DNA of 64,000 bases from Brumimicrobium ulvae (GCF_947504225.1 NZ_CANNGT010000006.1:1-64000); one strand, 5' to 3'. Counted from the first letter of the stretch, positions 34,794 through 44,235 are shown. Translations and numbers: made by a program. Notes: generated by a model from the letters alone, not told the origin.

Positions 34794-36245
34794 CTAGTAA
34801 TAAATCAATCTTCTCACCTTCGCTACGTACTTAGCTAAACGAATCACTTGTTTAGTATAACCAAACTCGTTATCGTACCATGTGTAAAGTACTACGTTTT
34901 TCTTGTCGTTTGAAACGATAGTCGCTGGGGAATCAAATACAGAACAACATGTGTTTCCAATAATGTCATTTGAAACCAATTCTTCGTCTATAGAATAATG
35001 AATTTGATTAATTAAATTACCATTTAATGCAGCATGTCTAATTTCATTATTTACATCTTCAAGGGTAACTTCTTTTCCTAATTCTAAAGAAAGGATGGCC
35101 AAAGATCCGTTTGGTGTAGGTACACGAACAGCATTTGCAGTCAACTTGTTTTCTAATGCAGGAATTACTTTAGTAACTGCTTTACCTGCACCTGTAGAAG
35201 TAATAACCATGTTGATTGCAGCAGAACGACCTCTTCTTGGTTTCTTATGCATGTTGTCCAACAAGTTTTGATCGTTGGTATAAGCATGAACTGTTTCAAT
35301 ATGTCCTTTTACTACCCCAAATTTATTGTTGATTACTTCAAGAACCGGTGAAATTGCATTGGTTGTACAAGAAGCTGCAGAGAAAATCCTTTGTTCTTCT
35401 AAATTCAATTCTCCTTGATTAATTCCATAAACAATGTTTGGAATTCCTTTTCCTGGTGCGGTTAAAATAACACGGGCTGCTCCTTTGGCTTGAAGGTGTC
35501 TTCCTAAACTTTCTTTATCTGTAAATACACCTGTATTGTCAATGATCAATGCATTGTTGATTCCATACTGAGTATAATCAATGTCCTCTGGGTTCTTTGC
35601 TTCAATCATTTGAACTTTCATTCCATTGATGTTCAATACTTTGTTCTCTACATCAACATCTACAATTCCATCAAAAGTTCCGTGAACTGAATCGTTTTTG
35701 AATAAAGCTGCACGTTTCTTAATGATATCATCAGAAACATCTCTTGTAACAATGGCTCTTAATCGCAATTGCTGTCCTTTCCCTGCTTGTTTTATTAACT
35801 CTCGAGCTGCCAAACGACCAATACGTCCAAATCCATAAAGCACAACATCACGTGGCTCCATTGAGAATTTGTCTTGACCAATAAAGTTTTTTAATGTGTC
35901 TCTTAAAAATTCATCTTTACTGCTGTATTTATCTTTTGCCTCCTGGTATTCGTAGGCTAAACGTCCGATGTCTAATTTTGACGGCGCCAGGTCAATAGAT
36001 AAAAGTGCCTCGGCCAAATCAGATGTTGTAAACACATCAATTGGCTTTTGAACAACATTTCTTGAATATTCATGTAAGTTCATGATTTCAGAAACAGTTA
36101 AGCTGACAAGGTGGTTTCTAAATAATACTAACTCCACTCCTTTATCATAAAGAAGTTGACCGGTTTTACTAGCTAATTTTACAGCCGCTCTTTCTCTTTT
36201 TACGTGAGCGTCTAATTGTTCTTCATACCCGTTTGAAGTATTCAT
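34794..36245 (-). CDS. gap: Glyceraldehyde-3-phosphate dehydrogenase, long form
   Basis: A 483-residue GAPDH with an N-terminal extension of about 125 residues before the NAD-binding start (VVLYGFGRIGRLAARELIKQ). Active-site Cys lies in SAASCTTNAISPVLE and the catalytic His region in VHAYTNDQNL. The C-terminal WYDNEFGYTKQ block is present. The long form is common in Bacteroidota and some Gammaproteobacteria; the extension's role is unknown. It catalyses the NAD-linked oxidation of glyceraldehyde-3-phosphate or the reverse. A bidirectional terminator lies behind it; rpoD is 76 bases upstream with its own terminator. Confidence 0.93.
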   Translation of the reverse strand: MNTSNGYEEQLDAHVKRERAAVKLASKTGQLLYDKGVELVLFRNHLVSLTVSEIMNLHEYSRNVVQKPIDVFTTSDLAEALLSIDLAPSKLDIGRLAYEYQEAKDKYSSKDEFLRDTLKNFIGQDKFSMEPRDVVLYGFGRIGRLAARELIKQAGKGQQLRLRAIVTRDVSDDIIKKRAALFKNDSVHGTFDGIVDVDVENKVLNINGMKVQMIEAKNPEDIDYTQYGINNALIIDNTGVFTDKESLGRHLQAKGAARVILTAPGKGIPNIVYGINQGELNLEEQRIFSAASCTTNAISPVLEVINNKFGVVKGHIETVHAYTNDQNLLDNMHKKPRRGRSAAINMVITSTGAGKAVTKVIPALENKLTANAVRVPTPNGSLAILSLELGKEVTLEDVNNEIRHAALNGNLINQIHYSIDEELVSNDIIGNTCCSVFDSPATIVSNDKKNVVLYTWYDNEFGYTKQVIRLAKYVAKVRRLIYY

Positions 36246-36285
36246 ATTTTTTTGTTTATATATTGATTGTTAATTATTACGTACA

Positions 36286-36313
36286 AAAAAGGGCCGCTAA
36301 TAATAGCAGCCCC
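36286..36313 (-). terminator. Rho-independent terminator after rpoD
   Basis: GGGCCGCTA (36292-36300) and TAGCAGCCC (36305-36313) pair with one mismatch; on the minus strand a T-run follows. Confidence 0.75.
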
Positions 36314-36321
36314 GAAATTTC

Positions 36322-37188
36322 TTATCCTAAATAAGCTTTCAACAGTTTATTTCGCGAAGTGTGTCGCAGTCGGCGTATAGCCTTTTCTTTAATTTGTCGC
36401 ACACGTTCTCTGGTCAGATTGAATTTTGACCCAATTTCTTCTAATGTTAATCCATGGTTCATTCCAATACCGAAGAACAAACGAATTATTTCACGTTCTT
36501 TATCTGTTAAAGTTGAAAGTGAGCGTTCGATTTCTCTTTGTAATGATTCAGACATTAACAAAGCATCAGCTTTAGGTGAATCACCATTCGCCATCACATC
36601 CATCAATGTTCCTCCATCTTCATTGGCTGATAAAGGAGCGTCCATAGATACATGACGTCCTGAAACGTTCATGCTTTCCTTAATTTTATCTTCTGGAACT
36701 TCCAAAGCTTCTGCTAATTCTTCAGCTGAAGGTGGACGTTCGTATTCTTGCTCTAAACGAGAGAATGCTTTGTTGATCTTGTTTAAAGAACCTACTTGGT
36801 TCAATGGCAAACGAACAATACGTGCTTGCTCAGCTAATGCAGATAAAATTGATTGACGAATCCACCATACTGCGTATGAAATGAATTTAAATCCTCGTGT
36901 TTCATCAAACTTTTGAGCGGCCTTAATCAAACCTAAGTTACCTTCATTAATTAAATCTGGAAGTGTTAAGCCTTGATTTTGATATTGTTTTGCTACGGAG
37001 ACAACAAATCGGAGGTTTGCTCTGGTTAGTTTCTCAAGGGCGCGTTGGTCACCTTGTTTAATCTTTCTTGCTAACTCAACCTCTTCATCAGCGGTAATCA
37101 ATTCCTCTTTACCGATATCCTGAAGATATTTATCTAGGGATTGACTTTCGCGGTTAGTGATCGACTTTGTAATCTTAAGTTGTCTCAT
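36322..37188 (-). CDS. rpoD: Primary sigma factor, short RpoD/SigA form
   Basis: 288 residues with sigma regions 1.2 to 4 but no region 1.1, as in Bacteroidota. Region 1.2 is [18 protein letters not shown]. Region 2 has [18 protein letters not shown] and the -10 recognition helix [14 protein letters not shown]. Region 3 is [14 protein letters not shown]. Region 4 has [20 protein letters not shown] for the -33 element. It directs most transcription. The promoter upstream is a textbook -33/-7 pair. Confidence 0.96.
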   Translation of the reverse strand: MRQLKITKSITNRESQSLDKYLQDIGKEELITADEEVELARKIKQGDQRALEKLTRANLRFVVSVAKQYQNQGLTLPDLINEGNLGLIKAAQKFDETRGFKFISYAVWWIRQSILSALAEQARIVRLPLNQVGSLNKINKAFSRLEQEYERPPSAEELAEALEVPEDKIKESMNVSGRHVSMDAPLSANEDGGTLMDVMANGDSPKADALLMSESLQREIERSLSTLTDKEREIIRLFFGIGMNHGLTLEEIGSKFNLTRERVRQIKEKAIRRLRHTSRNKLLKAYLG

Positions 37189-37229
37189 GTTTTTCTAGTC
37201 CTTATTAAATAATGTGAAATAAAGTGTGG

Positions 37230-37260
37230 CAAATTTACACCAATAAAACTATACTACAAA
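37230..37260 (-). promoter_or_regulatory. Consensus Bacteroidota promoter of rpoD
   Basis: On the minus strand TTTG (37257-37260), 19 bases, then TAAATTTG (37230-37237), about 40 bases before the start codon. It is a perfect match to the Bacteroidota -33/-7 consensus and spacing. Confidence 0.75.
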
Positions 37261-37297
37261 ATATAAGTTCATGCAAATTTTTATTTCTAATGTTTAT

Positions 37298-37338
37298 AAA
37301 AAAAAAGCGCCCTTAAACTTTTTGCTTAAGAGCGCTTG
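37298..37338 (-). terminator. Rho-independent terminator after the DegP-type gene
   Basis: On the minus strand AAGCGCTCTTAAG pairs with TTAAGGGCGCTT around an AT loop and a T-run follows (plus strand 37304-37337). Confidence 0.85.
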
Positions 37339-37362
37339 TATAACGGTTATTTCATGAAAAGG

Positions 37363-38838
37363 TTACAAACCAAATCCAACATAATCTTTCTGACCACTTT
37401 CTGACATCACTTCGAGTAACACACCTTTTTGATCTTTGCGTTTTAAATAAGATGTAAGTTGCTCTACGCTTTTCACATCTTCGTTGTTTATCTTGGTGAT
37501 GATGATACCTTTGGTGAGGCCATTGGCGCGTAATTTCCCAGTGGTTATGGAGGAGATTTTAACACCATGCTCTATGTTTAACTCCTTCTTTTCTTTATTG
37601 GTCAATTCCACAAATGTTGCTCCAAGTGCAGAATGTTTCTCTAGTTCTGCCTTCGAAGTTAATTCTGTATTCCCTTCAATGTTCTTCAATAAAACATCCT
37701 TGGTCATGATTTTTCCTTCTCGACGAATGGTCAATGTTACAATATCTCCTGGTCTTCTTCGTCCAATGGCTTCTTGAAGTTCTGCCGTTGAATTAATTGC
37801 TTTCGATCCGACTTTTAAAATCACATCACCTTCTTTGATTTTTGCTTTGTCTGCACCAGAACCTTCATTGACTCCTACGATATAAATTCCTTTTGAATCT
37901 TCTAAATCTTTATCGTTGATAAGGTCTTGTGTAATCTCTTGAATTTGTACCCCTAAGAATCCACGTTGAACCATCCCATAATCAATTAAATCATTGGTGA
38001 TTTTCGTAACCAATCGTGAAGGAACAGCAAAAGAATATCCTGCATAGTTTCCTGTTTGAGAGGCAATAGCAGTATTTATCCCAATTAACTGTCCTTGAGT
38101 GTTGATCAATGCTCCTCCTGAGTTCCCTGGATTTACAGCGGCATCGGTCTGAATAAATGATTCAATTGGAATGATCTCCTTATTCTGACTTCCAATAATG
38201 TTAATGTTCCTCGCTTTTGCTGATACAATACCCGCTGTAACTGTCGAGTTTAAGTTGAAAGGATTCCCTACTGCCAATACCCACTGCCCTACTTTTACAT
38301 CATCACTATTGGCGATAGGCATTGCACGCAATCCAGTTTTATTGATTTTAAGTACTGCAATATCTGTTGAAGGGTCTGTTCCAATAATTTCTGCATCAAA
38401 CGTGGTGTTGTTGTTTAAAGTCACCTGTATTTCACTTGCATTTTGAATCACGTGATTGTTGGTAACAATGTAACCATCTTCAGTGATGATTACCCCTGAA
38501 CCAGATCCGCTTCCATATTGTTTACGCTCTCGTCCAGCTCCAGGTCCATAAAAGAACTCTAAAAAAGGGTCTCGTTGAACATAGGACTGAACAACTTTGG
38601 TTTTAACGTGAACTACAGAATGAACACTTTCTTCACTCGCTTTAGTAAAGTCCAATTTTCCATCGATTTGAGATGGTACAAAATTGACTTTAGAGACTGG
38701 TGCATTCGTCTCCTCTATTGTTTTATTATTGCTTGTTGTGTCACTATTTATACCGTTAGAATTTAACATGAAAAACACAACTAGTGGTAAGGCTCCTCCT
38801 AGGATACCAAGACCTATTGACTTCATATTTTTCTTCAT
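37363..38838 (-). CDS. DegP/HtrA-type periplasmic serine protease
   Basis: About 491 residues. An N-terminal hydrophobic segment (SIGLGILGGALPLVVFFML) exports or anchors it. The protease domain has the triad His in IVTNNHVIQ, Asp in DPSTDIAVLKI and Ser in NPGNSGGALIN. Two PDZ domains follow (about 275-375 and 400-490; GFLGVQIQEITQDL, VNEGSGADKAKIKEGDVILK). It degrades or refolds envelope proteins. The start is ATG 38838; another ATG eight codons up also fits. It has its own terminator. Confidence 0.92.
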   Translation of the reverse strand: MKKNMKSIGLGILGGALPLVVFFMLNSNGINSDTTSNNKTIEETNAPVSKVNFVPSQIDGKLDFTKASEESVHSVVHVKTKVVQSYVQRDPFLEFFYGPGAGRERKQYGSGSGSGVIITEDGYIVTNNHVIQNASEIQVTLNNNTTFDAEIIGTDPSTDIAVLKINKTGLRAMPIANSDDVKVGQWVLAVGNPFNLNSTVTAGIVSAKARNINIIGSQNKEIIPIESFIQTDAAVNPGNSGGALINTQGQLIGINTAIASQTGNYAGYSFAVPSRLVTKITNDLIDYGMVQRGFLGVQIQEITQDLINDKDLEDSKGIYIVGVNEGSGADKAKIKEGDVILKVGSKAINSTAELQEAIGRRRPGDIVTLTIRREGKIMTKDVLLKNIEGNTELTSKAELEKHSALGATFVELTNKEKKELNIEHGVKISSITTGKLRANGLTKGIIITKINNEDVKSVEQLTSYLKRKDQKGVLLEVMSESGQKDYVGFGL

Positions 38839-38951
38839 ATTGTTTGTTTTTTTAATGATCATTTTAGCATTCCCAATAATAACACCAAAGTTTCTTTTTT
38901 GTTAATGAAAATGCGTTAAAAGTTGTTAAGCAATTATTCATTCTTTTTATG

Positions 38952-38959
38952 TATTTTTG
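38952..38959 (+). promoter_or_regulatory. -7 box of the dapF operon
   Basis: TATTTTTG, a perfect TAnnTTTG, 25 bases before the ATG at 38985. Confidence 0.5.
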
Positions 38960-38984
38960 CAGACTTTTGAGCATATAATAATAA

Positions 38985-39593
38985 ATGAAACAAGGAGTTA
39001 CATATCTACTTATTCTAATTGGAGGTATCGGAATCGGATACGCCATCAATGCATTCCTAACAAAACCGCAAGAAATTCGAACCAAAACTGAAACGGTTGT
39101 TGTTGAAAAAGTAAAAAAAGAAATTGTTAGAGACACCGTAGAAGTAGAAAAGATTGTACATTACCCACTTCCTGCTGACTCAATTCAAAGAGCAGAAAAA
39201 GTTGTTCAAGTAGATAGTATTAACCACAATATATACAACTCAATAGATCATATCGAGGATGATACTGAAGAAATTATTATCAAAGAAGTACTGATCTCTA
39301 AGAAAACCTATACACTTGAGGAAGTTCCTCTCGATTCGACTGATGTCTCAGCGCTTCTCGAATTAAAAAGCAATGCCTTTGCTAAAGATATTATAGTAGA
39401 GTTCTGGCAAAGTCCACTTAACCTTACCGGTTATGAATTGACAAGAAATAAGCTGAAATTATTTGGTTTTAATCCGAATGAATCTATTTCTTTGCGAATA
39501 GGGAACCAAGAAGACCAAATAATATTGAATACTGACTCCATGAGCCTATTACTCCCAAAGTCAAAACAATTTAAAAGCTTAAAACTGAAATGA
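38985..39593 (+). CDS. Membrane-anchored protein of unknown function
   Basis: 202 residues. One N-terminal membrane helix (VTYLLILIGGIGIGYAINAF, about 5-24) with the remainder outside or in the periplasm, charged and partly coiled (KTETVVVEKVKKEIVRDT). A C-terminal globular part (NLTGYELTRNKLKLFGFNPN) is conserved-looking. I know no family. Its stop overlaps the dapF start by four bases. Confidence 0.65.
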   Translation: MKQGVTYLLILIGGIGIGYAINAFLTKPQEIRTKTETVVVEKVKKEIVRDTVEVEKIVHYPLPADSIQRAEKVVQVDSINHNIYNSIDHIEDDTEEIIIKEVLISKKTYTLEEVPLDSTDVSALLELKSNAFAKDIIVEFWQSPLNLTGYELTRNKLKLFGFNPNESISLRIGNQEDQIILNTDSMSLLLPKSKQFKSLKLK

Positions 39594-40366
39594 CATTTTT
39601 TTTCACAAAGTACCAAGGAACTGGAAATGACTTCATAATGGTAGATTGTACATCAGTAAAAGAATTCAATCTTTCGGCTGAAGAAATTAGTACACTCTGT
39701 GATCGACGCTTTGGTATTGGCGCAGATGGAATAATTTTAATCTATTCACATTCTACCCTTGACTTTAAAATGGTTTACTATAATTCTGACGGCTCACAAA
39801 GCTTTTGTGGAAATGGCGCAAGGTGTGCAGTTCATTATTCTCGTTCATTGGGATTATTTCAAGATAAAGCTCAATTTGAGGCTATTGACGGAATTCATTC
39901 AGCAACCCTAGAAGGTGAATTAATTTCATTAAAAATGAATGATGTTGCCAACTTCTCAAAAGATGAAACCGCTTTTATTCTCGATACTGGAAGTCCACAT
40001 TATGTACAGTTTGTTGCGGAATTAGATGATGAAGATATCGTTGAATATGGTAAAAAGGTTCGATTTTCACATAAATACTTTGAGAAAGGAATCAATGTAA
40101 ATTTAGTTGAAGTTCTTGAAGACAATCATTTGAATATGTTGACCTATGAACGTGGTGTTGAAGATGAAACCTACTCTTGTGGTACCGGAGCGACAGCTGT
40201 CGCATTGGCTTATGCACTCGTTTTAGATTACGATGATATCGATGTTAAAATCAATGTTAAAGGAGGTGAACTTGCAGTGAGAGCAGAACGTTTTGATCGC
40301 TCTTTTGAATCTATTTATCTAATTGGACCTGCAGAAAAAGTATTCGATGGACGCATTTCAATTTAA
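39590..40366 (+). CDS. dapF: Diaminopimelate epimerase
   Basis: A 258-residue enzyme that converts LL- to meso-diaminopimelate for lysine and peptidoglycan. Both active-site Cys are visible: SFCGNGARCAVHYSRSLG (about 70-87) and DETYSCGTGATAVALAYA (about 190-210). The start FFFTKYQGTGNDFIMVD is standard. It overlaps the upstream membrane-protein gene by four bases (ATGA), so translation is probably coupled. Confidence 0.96.
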   Translation: MTFFFTKYQGTGNDFIMVDCTSVKEFNLSAEEISTLCDRRFGIGADGIILIYSHSTLDFKMVYYNSDGSQSFCGNGARCAVHYSRSLGLFQDKAQFEAIDGIHSATLEGELISLKMNDVANFSKDETAFILDTGSPHYVQFVAELDDEDIVEYGKKVRFSHKYFEKGINVNLVEVLEDNHLNMLTYERGVEDETYSCGTGATAVALAYALVLDYDDIDVKINVKGGELAVRAERFDRSFESIYLIGPAEKVFDGRISI

Positions 40367-40462
40367 GTTTATCAACGTTTAAATTCAAGAGGTTTTTTAC
40401 TCATTTCCCAATCCATATTATTATGGAATGAAGAAATATTCACTTTATGAGATTGAAAATTG

Positions 40463-40470
40463 TATCTTTG
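40463..40470 (+). promoter_or_regulatory. -7 box of the acetyltransferase gene
   Basis: TATCTTTG ends seven bases before the ATG at 40478, which again predicts a very short or absent leader. Confidence 0.45.
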
Positions 40471-40477
40471 AAGGATA

Positions 40478-40993
40478 ATGCTAAAAGGAAAAAACATATA
40501 TCTCAGACAAATCGAGGAATCCGACGTGAACCTTCTCCTTTTGTGGGAAAATGATACGGAAAACTGGCGCTACAGCGAATCAGAAGCGCCATTCTCCCTA
40601 CATCAATTGCAACATTACGTAAAAAACGCAAGCCATGTGCGACAAAATCAACAATTAAGATTTATTATTTGTCTTAACGAAAACCATCAGGCCATTGGAA
40701 CGATAGATTTGTTCGAAATTGATTTTAAAAACCTAAGGGCTGGTGTGGGAATATTGATTGCCAATAAAGAAAACAGAAAAAAAGGGTATGCACAAGAAGC
40801 ATTAGCGCTTTTAGCTGCGTTTTCTTCGAACCGATTGGAGTTAGAACAGCTGTTTTGTGATATCCAAGCAGATAATGAAGCAAGCATCCAACTCTTTGAA
40901 AAAGCTGGTTTTATAAGAACTGGTACAAAAAAGAAATGGTATAAGTTTAAATCTAAAGTAATCGATGCTTATTTTTACCAAAAATTTATTTAA
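40478..40993 (+). CDS. GNAT acetyltransferase, RimJ/RimL-like
   Basis: 171 residues. N-terminus LKGKNIYLRQIEESDVNLLL; acetyl-CoA loop and motif A GVGILIANKENRKKGYAQEA (about 88-107); motif B DIQADNEASIQLFEKAGFIR. Acetylates a protein N-terminus or small amine; the substrate is unknown. mltG follows after three bases, so the two are probably co-transcribed. Confidence 0.83.
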   Translation: MLKGKNIYLRQIEESDVNLLLLWENDTENWRYSESEAPFSLHQLQHYVKNASHVRQNQQLRFIICLNENHQAIGTIDLFEIDFKNLRAGVGILIANKENRKKGYAQEALALLAAFSSNRLELEQLFCDIQADNEASIQLFEKAGFIRTGTKKKWYKFKSKVIDAYFYQKFI

Positions 40994-40996
40994 ATC

Positions 40997-42061
40997 ATGA
41001 TGAGTTTAAATTCCGGAGTAAAGCTTTTGTCTGTAATTGGCTTAATTCTTTTATTCAGTGCTTGTACTTCAATAAATGCATATTTTGGAGGTAAAAAAGA
41101 GACCTTGAACAGAGAAAATGTCGACTTCTACATTCCTACACACACAAATCTTGAACAACTCAAATCACTTTTGGTCGAACAAAACATCATTGATGATCTT
41201 GACGGGTTCCAAGCTGTTTTGGATTATAAAGAATTTAAAGACGAAAGACTGGCTGCTGGAAAGTTTATTATCGCACCAGGTACTGAATACAACACCCTAA
41301 TCAACGGTTTTACATTGAATAATCTTGGGAATGGAAATAAAGAAGTAGAGGTTGAAGTCACATTCAATAACTGTAAAGACATCAGAGATATAGCCAGCAA
41401 AGTTTCTCAACAAATAGAAATGGATAGTACAGCATTTATGGACTACATGCTTTCTGATTCAATCTTGAATAAATATGGATTTAATGAGGCCACAATTAGC
41501 GCTTTGTTCTTACCCAACACCTATCGCCTTTTTTGGGATACCGACCACGAACAATTCATCCAAAGAATGGCACAGGAGTTTAAAAAATTCTGGACCCCTG
41601 AGCGCTTGGAGAAATTGAAACAAGCTGGACTAAAATCACAATCCGAGGCCGTAACATTAGCCTCCATTGTTTACAAAGAACAAGATAAATATCCTGAAGA
41701 ATGGAAAACAATTGCTGGACTTTATTTGAATCGCATCAGAAAAGGCTGGCTATTGCAATCAGATCCAACATTTAGGTTTTGCTGGGGGGATGAACTTGAC
41801 GGTGTGGAAAGATTAACCTATGAACACCGAGATAGAGATTGTCCATACAACACCTACCTATACGCTGGACTTCCACCTGGACCAATATTTATCCCTCCCG
41901 CAGAAGTTGTTGACGCAGTGTTGAATGCAGAAAACAACGATTACATGTACATGTGTGCAAAACCTAAAGGAGATGGATTGCATAATTTTGCTAAAACCTT
42001 AGCGCAACACAATAGAAACGCTGCTGAGTTTCAACAATGGATTAGAAATAGGAAACGATAA
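40997..42061 (+). CDS. mltG: Endolytic murein transglycosylase, MltG-like
   Basis: 354 residues with an N-terminal membrane or lipoprotein-like segment (VKLLSVIGLILLFSAC). The YceG/MltG catalytic domain follows: FLPNTYRLFWDTDHEQFIQR, LASIVYKEQDKYPEEW, IAGLYLNRIRKGWLLQSDPT, and CPYNTYLYAGLPPGPIFIPP. It cuts nascent glycan strands near the cytoplasmic membrane. One oddity: the usual IVEKET core reads IVYKEQ, so the first Glu of that motif is Tyr while the second remains. Confidence 0.88.
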   Translation: MMSLNSGVKLLSVIGLILLFSACTSINAYFGGKKETLNRENVDFYIPTHTNLEQLKSLLVEQNIIDDLDGFQAVLDYKEFKDERLAAGKFIIAPGTEYNTLINGFTLNNLGNGNKEVEVEVTFNNCKDIRDIASKVSQQIEMDSTAFMDYMLSDSILNKYGFNEATISALFLPNTYRLFWDTDHEQFIQRMAQEFKKFWTPERLEKLKQAGLKSQSEAVTLASIVYKEQDKYPEEWKTIAGLYLNRIRKGWLLQSDPTFRFCWGDELDGVERLTYEHRDRDCPYNTYLYAGLPPGPIFIPPAEVVDAVLNAENNDYMYMCAKPKGDGLHNFAKTLAQHNRNAAEFQQWIRNRKR

Positions 42062-42066
42062 TCACA

Positions 42067-42561
42067 ATGAATACACTTGTACTCGACGAAAGACAAATTA
42101 ATCAAAAGCTTGACAGAATAGCTTATGAAATAGTTGAAAACAACTTCGATGATGAGAAATTATTTCTCGTCGGAATTAAAGGAAATGGATTTGAAATTGC
42201 TAAAGAGTTAGCAGAACGACTGGAAAAAATTGGTGAGCAAGAAATACATGTTTCTGAATTAATCATCGATAAAAAAAATCCGCTCGAACATGATATTTCT
42301 ACGACAATTTCAATTGAAGCCTTTGACAATAATACAATCATTCTCATTGATGATGTAATTAATTCTGGTCGTACAATGCAATACGCATTAATAAAATTGT
42401 TAGAGCGTCCGACAAAAAGAGTAAAAACCGTTGCACTTGTGGACCGAAAACACCGGAGTTTTCCTATCCGTTGCGACTATGTTGGTCTCACCCTTTCTAC
42501 AACACTTAAAGATAGAGTTGAGGTAGAGTTGGAAAACGTTAAAAGAGCGTTTTTAATTTAA
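42067..42561 (+). CDS. Phosphoribosyltransferase, PyrR-like
   Basis: 164 residues. PRPP-binding motif is TIILIDDVINSGRTMQYALI (about 90-110). N-terminus LDERQINQKLDRIAYEIVEN and the GIKGNGFEIAKELA block, with the VALVDRKHRSFPIRCDYVG tail, are typical of PyrR-type uracil phosphoribosyltransferase/regulators. A regulatory role in pyrimidine genes is only suggested. It starts five bases after mltG. Confidence 0.78.
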   Translation: MNTLVLDERQINQKLDRIAYEIVENNFDDEKLFLVGIKGNGFEIAKELAERLEKIGEQEIHVSELIIDKKNPLEHDISTTISIEAFDNNTIILIDDVINSGRTMQYALIKLLERPTKRVKTVALVDRKHRSFPIRCDYVGLTLSTTLKDRVEVELENVKRAFLI

Positions 42562-42568
42562 AGTTCAT

Positions 42569-43450
42569 CTATTGCTTGTTTTTCTCATCGTTAAAATAAG
42601 CCTCCAAAAACTCAAACAATGGTCTGTGCTTTACTTTTAGTAAATGAGGACACTCTTTGTAATAAGTGGTGACTACAGCAAAAAATTCAGCTTCAGAAGT
42701 TCCTCCGTATGCTGGAATTGTGGAATCATCGTTATTGATTTTATCCATAGCATCTTTCATCAATTGAGTCCAAATCTTTTTGTCTTCTTCACCAAGGTAT
42801 TCAGGCACGCCATCGATAGATCCATTGGATTTATCTAGCAAATGGGCAAACTCATGAATCCCAACATTTTTCTTGTCATTGTCAATTTGAAACCCTTTTA
42901 CCAAAGCAGGTAAAGATAAAATCATAGTATTATTCATCAATCCACCATGATGAACCTTTCCATTGACTACTCCATGTTTGTTTAGGGTATTATCCATATC
43001 AAAATTGGAAGGATACACCAACACTTCACGAAGATTCCCATAATTGAAATAAGGTAAACCCCAAAAAGCAATTACTGCACTCGAAGCGACATATAATGCT
43101 GTTGTTTTCTCTGTTTGTTCCTTCCCTATCTCTGTGATGATCACATCAGCCAAGAAAATTCCAACACGGTCTTCAAAAATAATTTGATCTGATTTTTTCA
43201 ATCGTTTGTAGAATGATATCTTTTCCTTTAACCAGTGCTTATCATTAACAGAAAGTCTTACCCTTTCTTTTCTAGGCGACTTTTTACGGGTATTTACTCG
43301 CCAAAACCAAAGGGCTGCTATCGCTGAAACAACAACCAAAACACCTATAATTCGAGCACTTGTATAACCTTTATTATGTAGAATAATAGGAATACTTCCC
43401 AAAAGGGTCAGAAATAATATAATCCAAGGCAAAAACTGTTTGTTTTTCAT
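42569..43450 (-). CDS. MtfA-like zinc peptidase
   Basis: About 293 residues. Two N-terminal membrane helices (FLPWIILFLTLLGSIPIILH; IIGVLVVVSAIAALWFW) and an M90/MtfA-type domain with the zinc motif HEFAHLLDKSNGSIDGVPEY (H-E-F-A-H, about 200-220) and a downstream Glu in GGTSEAEFFAVVTTYY. MtfA in E. coli acts on Mlc; here the target is unknown. The membrane anchor is unlike E. coli MtfA. It follows the DUF1275 gene after about 32 bases; the ATG at 43450 is preferred to a TTG upstream. Confidence 0.8.
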   Translation of the reverse strand: MKNKQFLPWIILFLTLLGSIPIILHNKGYTSARIIGVLVVVSAIAALWFWRVNTRKKSPRKERVRLSVNDKHWLKEKISFYKRLKKSDQIIFEDRVGIFLADVIITEIGKEQTEKTTALYVASSAVIAFWGLPYFNYGNLREVLVYPSNFDMDNTLNKHGVVNGKVHHGGLMNNTMILSLPALVKGFQIDNDKKNVGIHEFAHLLDKSNGSIDGVPEYLGEEDKKIWTQLMKDAMDKINNDDSTIPAYGGTSEAEFFAVVTTYYKECPHLLKVKHRPLFEFLEAYFNDEKNKQ

Positions 43451-43482
43451 GATCAATAACCGTTTTATAAAAAGTTCAATAA

Positions 43483-44235
43483 TTAATGATTAAGCAACTT
43501 CAATCTCTTTCTAAAGTTTCTTCTTCTCATGCTTACTACTTTAAATTTTATTCCATCATAAAGCAAGTTTGCAATTAAAACTACTGCAGCAAAAATGAGC
43601 GTGTACATTTCAAACGCTAAAGTTGAGTAAACAAAACCGCCAAATATACCACCAATAAAGAAAAATGAAATAATGTAAATCCTTAGCCGAATAGAGTCTT
43701 TAATCTTCGATCTGTTTGGATATCTTTTTTTAAACAACAAATAGGATAATTCAATGCCTAAATCTGTAAACAATCCTGTCAAATGCGTTGTTCTTACCAC
43801 TGCATCTGACACCTTTGTTACATAGGAGTTTTGAAGTCCCATCGAAAACAGCAATAGACAAGCTATTAAATCCGGATAATCGAAGAGCACGAGACTTGCG
43901 AGCACAGCAACTGTAACAAGAATAACAGTTTCAATTAAGACGGGAATTACATAGACATTTAGGCGTTTATTTCTTTTAAAAAACTCAATGAGGAAACTCG
44001 AAACAAATGACCCCATCAAAAAAGAAAGGATATACAAAAGATAAACGGTACCGTGCCAAAATTCAAAATTAGCTACATCATTAATGAACAATGCAAAATG
44101 TCCAGTTACATTAGTGGTTAATTGCTTCAGAAAGAGGAAACCTGAAACATTTACAATTCCTGCAACAAATGATAATATAATGGCAATCCGTAGATTATCA
44201 TGTAGTGTCCTTTTCCGGCCTTGATGTTTATACAT
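43483..44235 (-). CDS. YoaK/DUF1275 membrane protein
   Basis: 250 residues with about six membrane helices (ILSFVAGIVNVSGFLFLKQL; YLLYILSFLMGSFVSSFLIE; VTVAVLASLVLFDYPDLIAC; YIISFFFIGGIFGGFVYSTL). The pattern GLQNSYVTKVSDAVVRTTHLTG, TDLG, is characteristic of the DUF1275/YoaK family, of unknown function. It lies upstream of the MtfA-like gene on the same strand. Confidence 0.8.
   Translation of the reverse strand: MYKHQGRKRTLHDNLRIAIILSFVAGIVNVSGFLFLKQLTTNVTGHFALFINDVANFEFWHGTVYLLYILSFLMGSFVSSFLIEFFKRNKRLNVYVIPVLIETVILVTVAVLASLVLFDYPDLIACLLLFSMGLQNSYVTKVSDAVVRTTHLTGLFTDLGIELSYLLFKKRYPNRSKIKDSIRLRIYIISFFFIGGIFGGFVYSTLAFEMYTLIFAAVVLIANLLYDGIKFKVVSMRRRNFRKRLKLLNH

Noticed and set aside
42569-43450. 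Classification of the HEFAH protein as a generic M48 peptidase
   Set aside because: HEFAHLLD and the following GVPEYL and EFFA blocks match MtfA better than M48.
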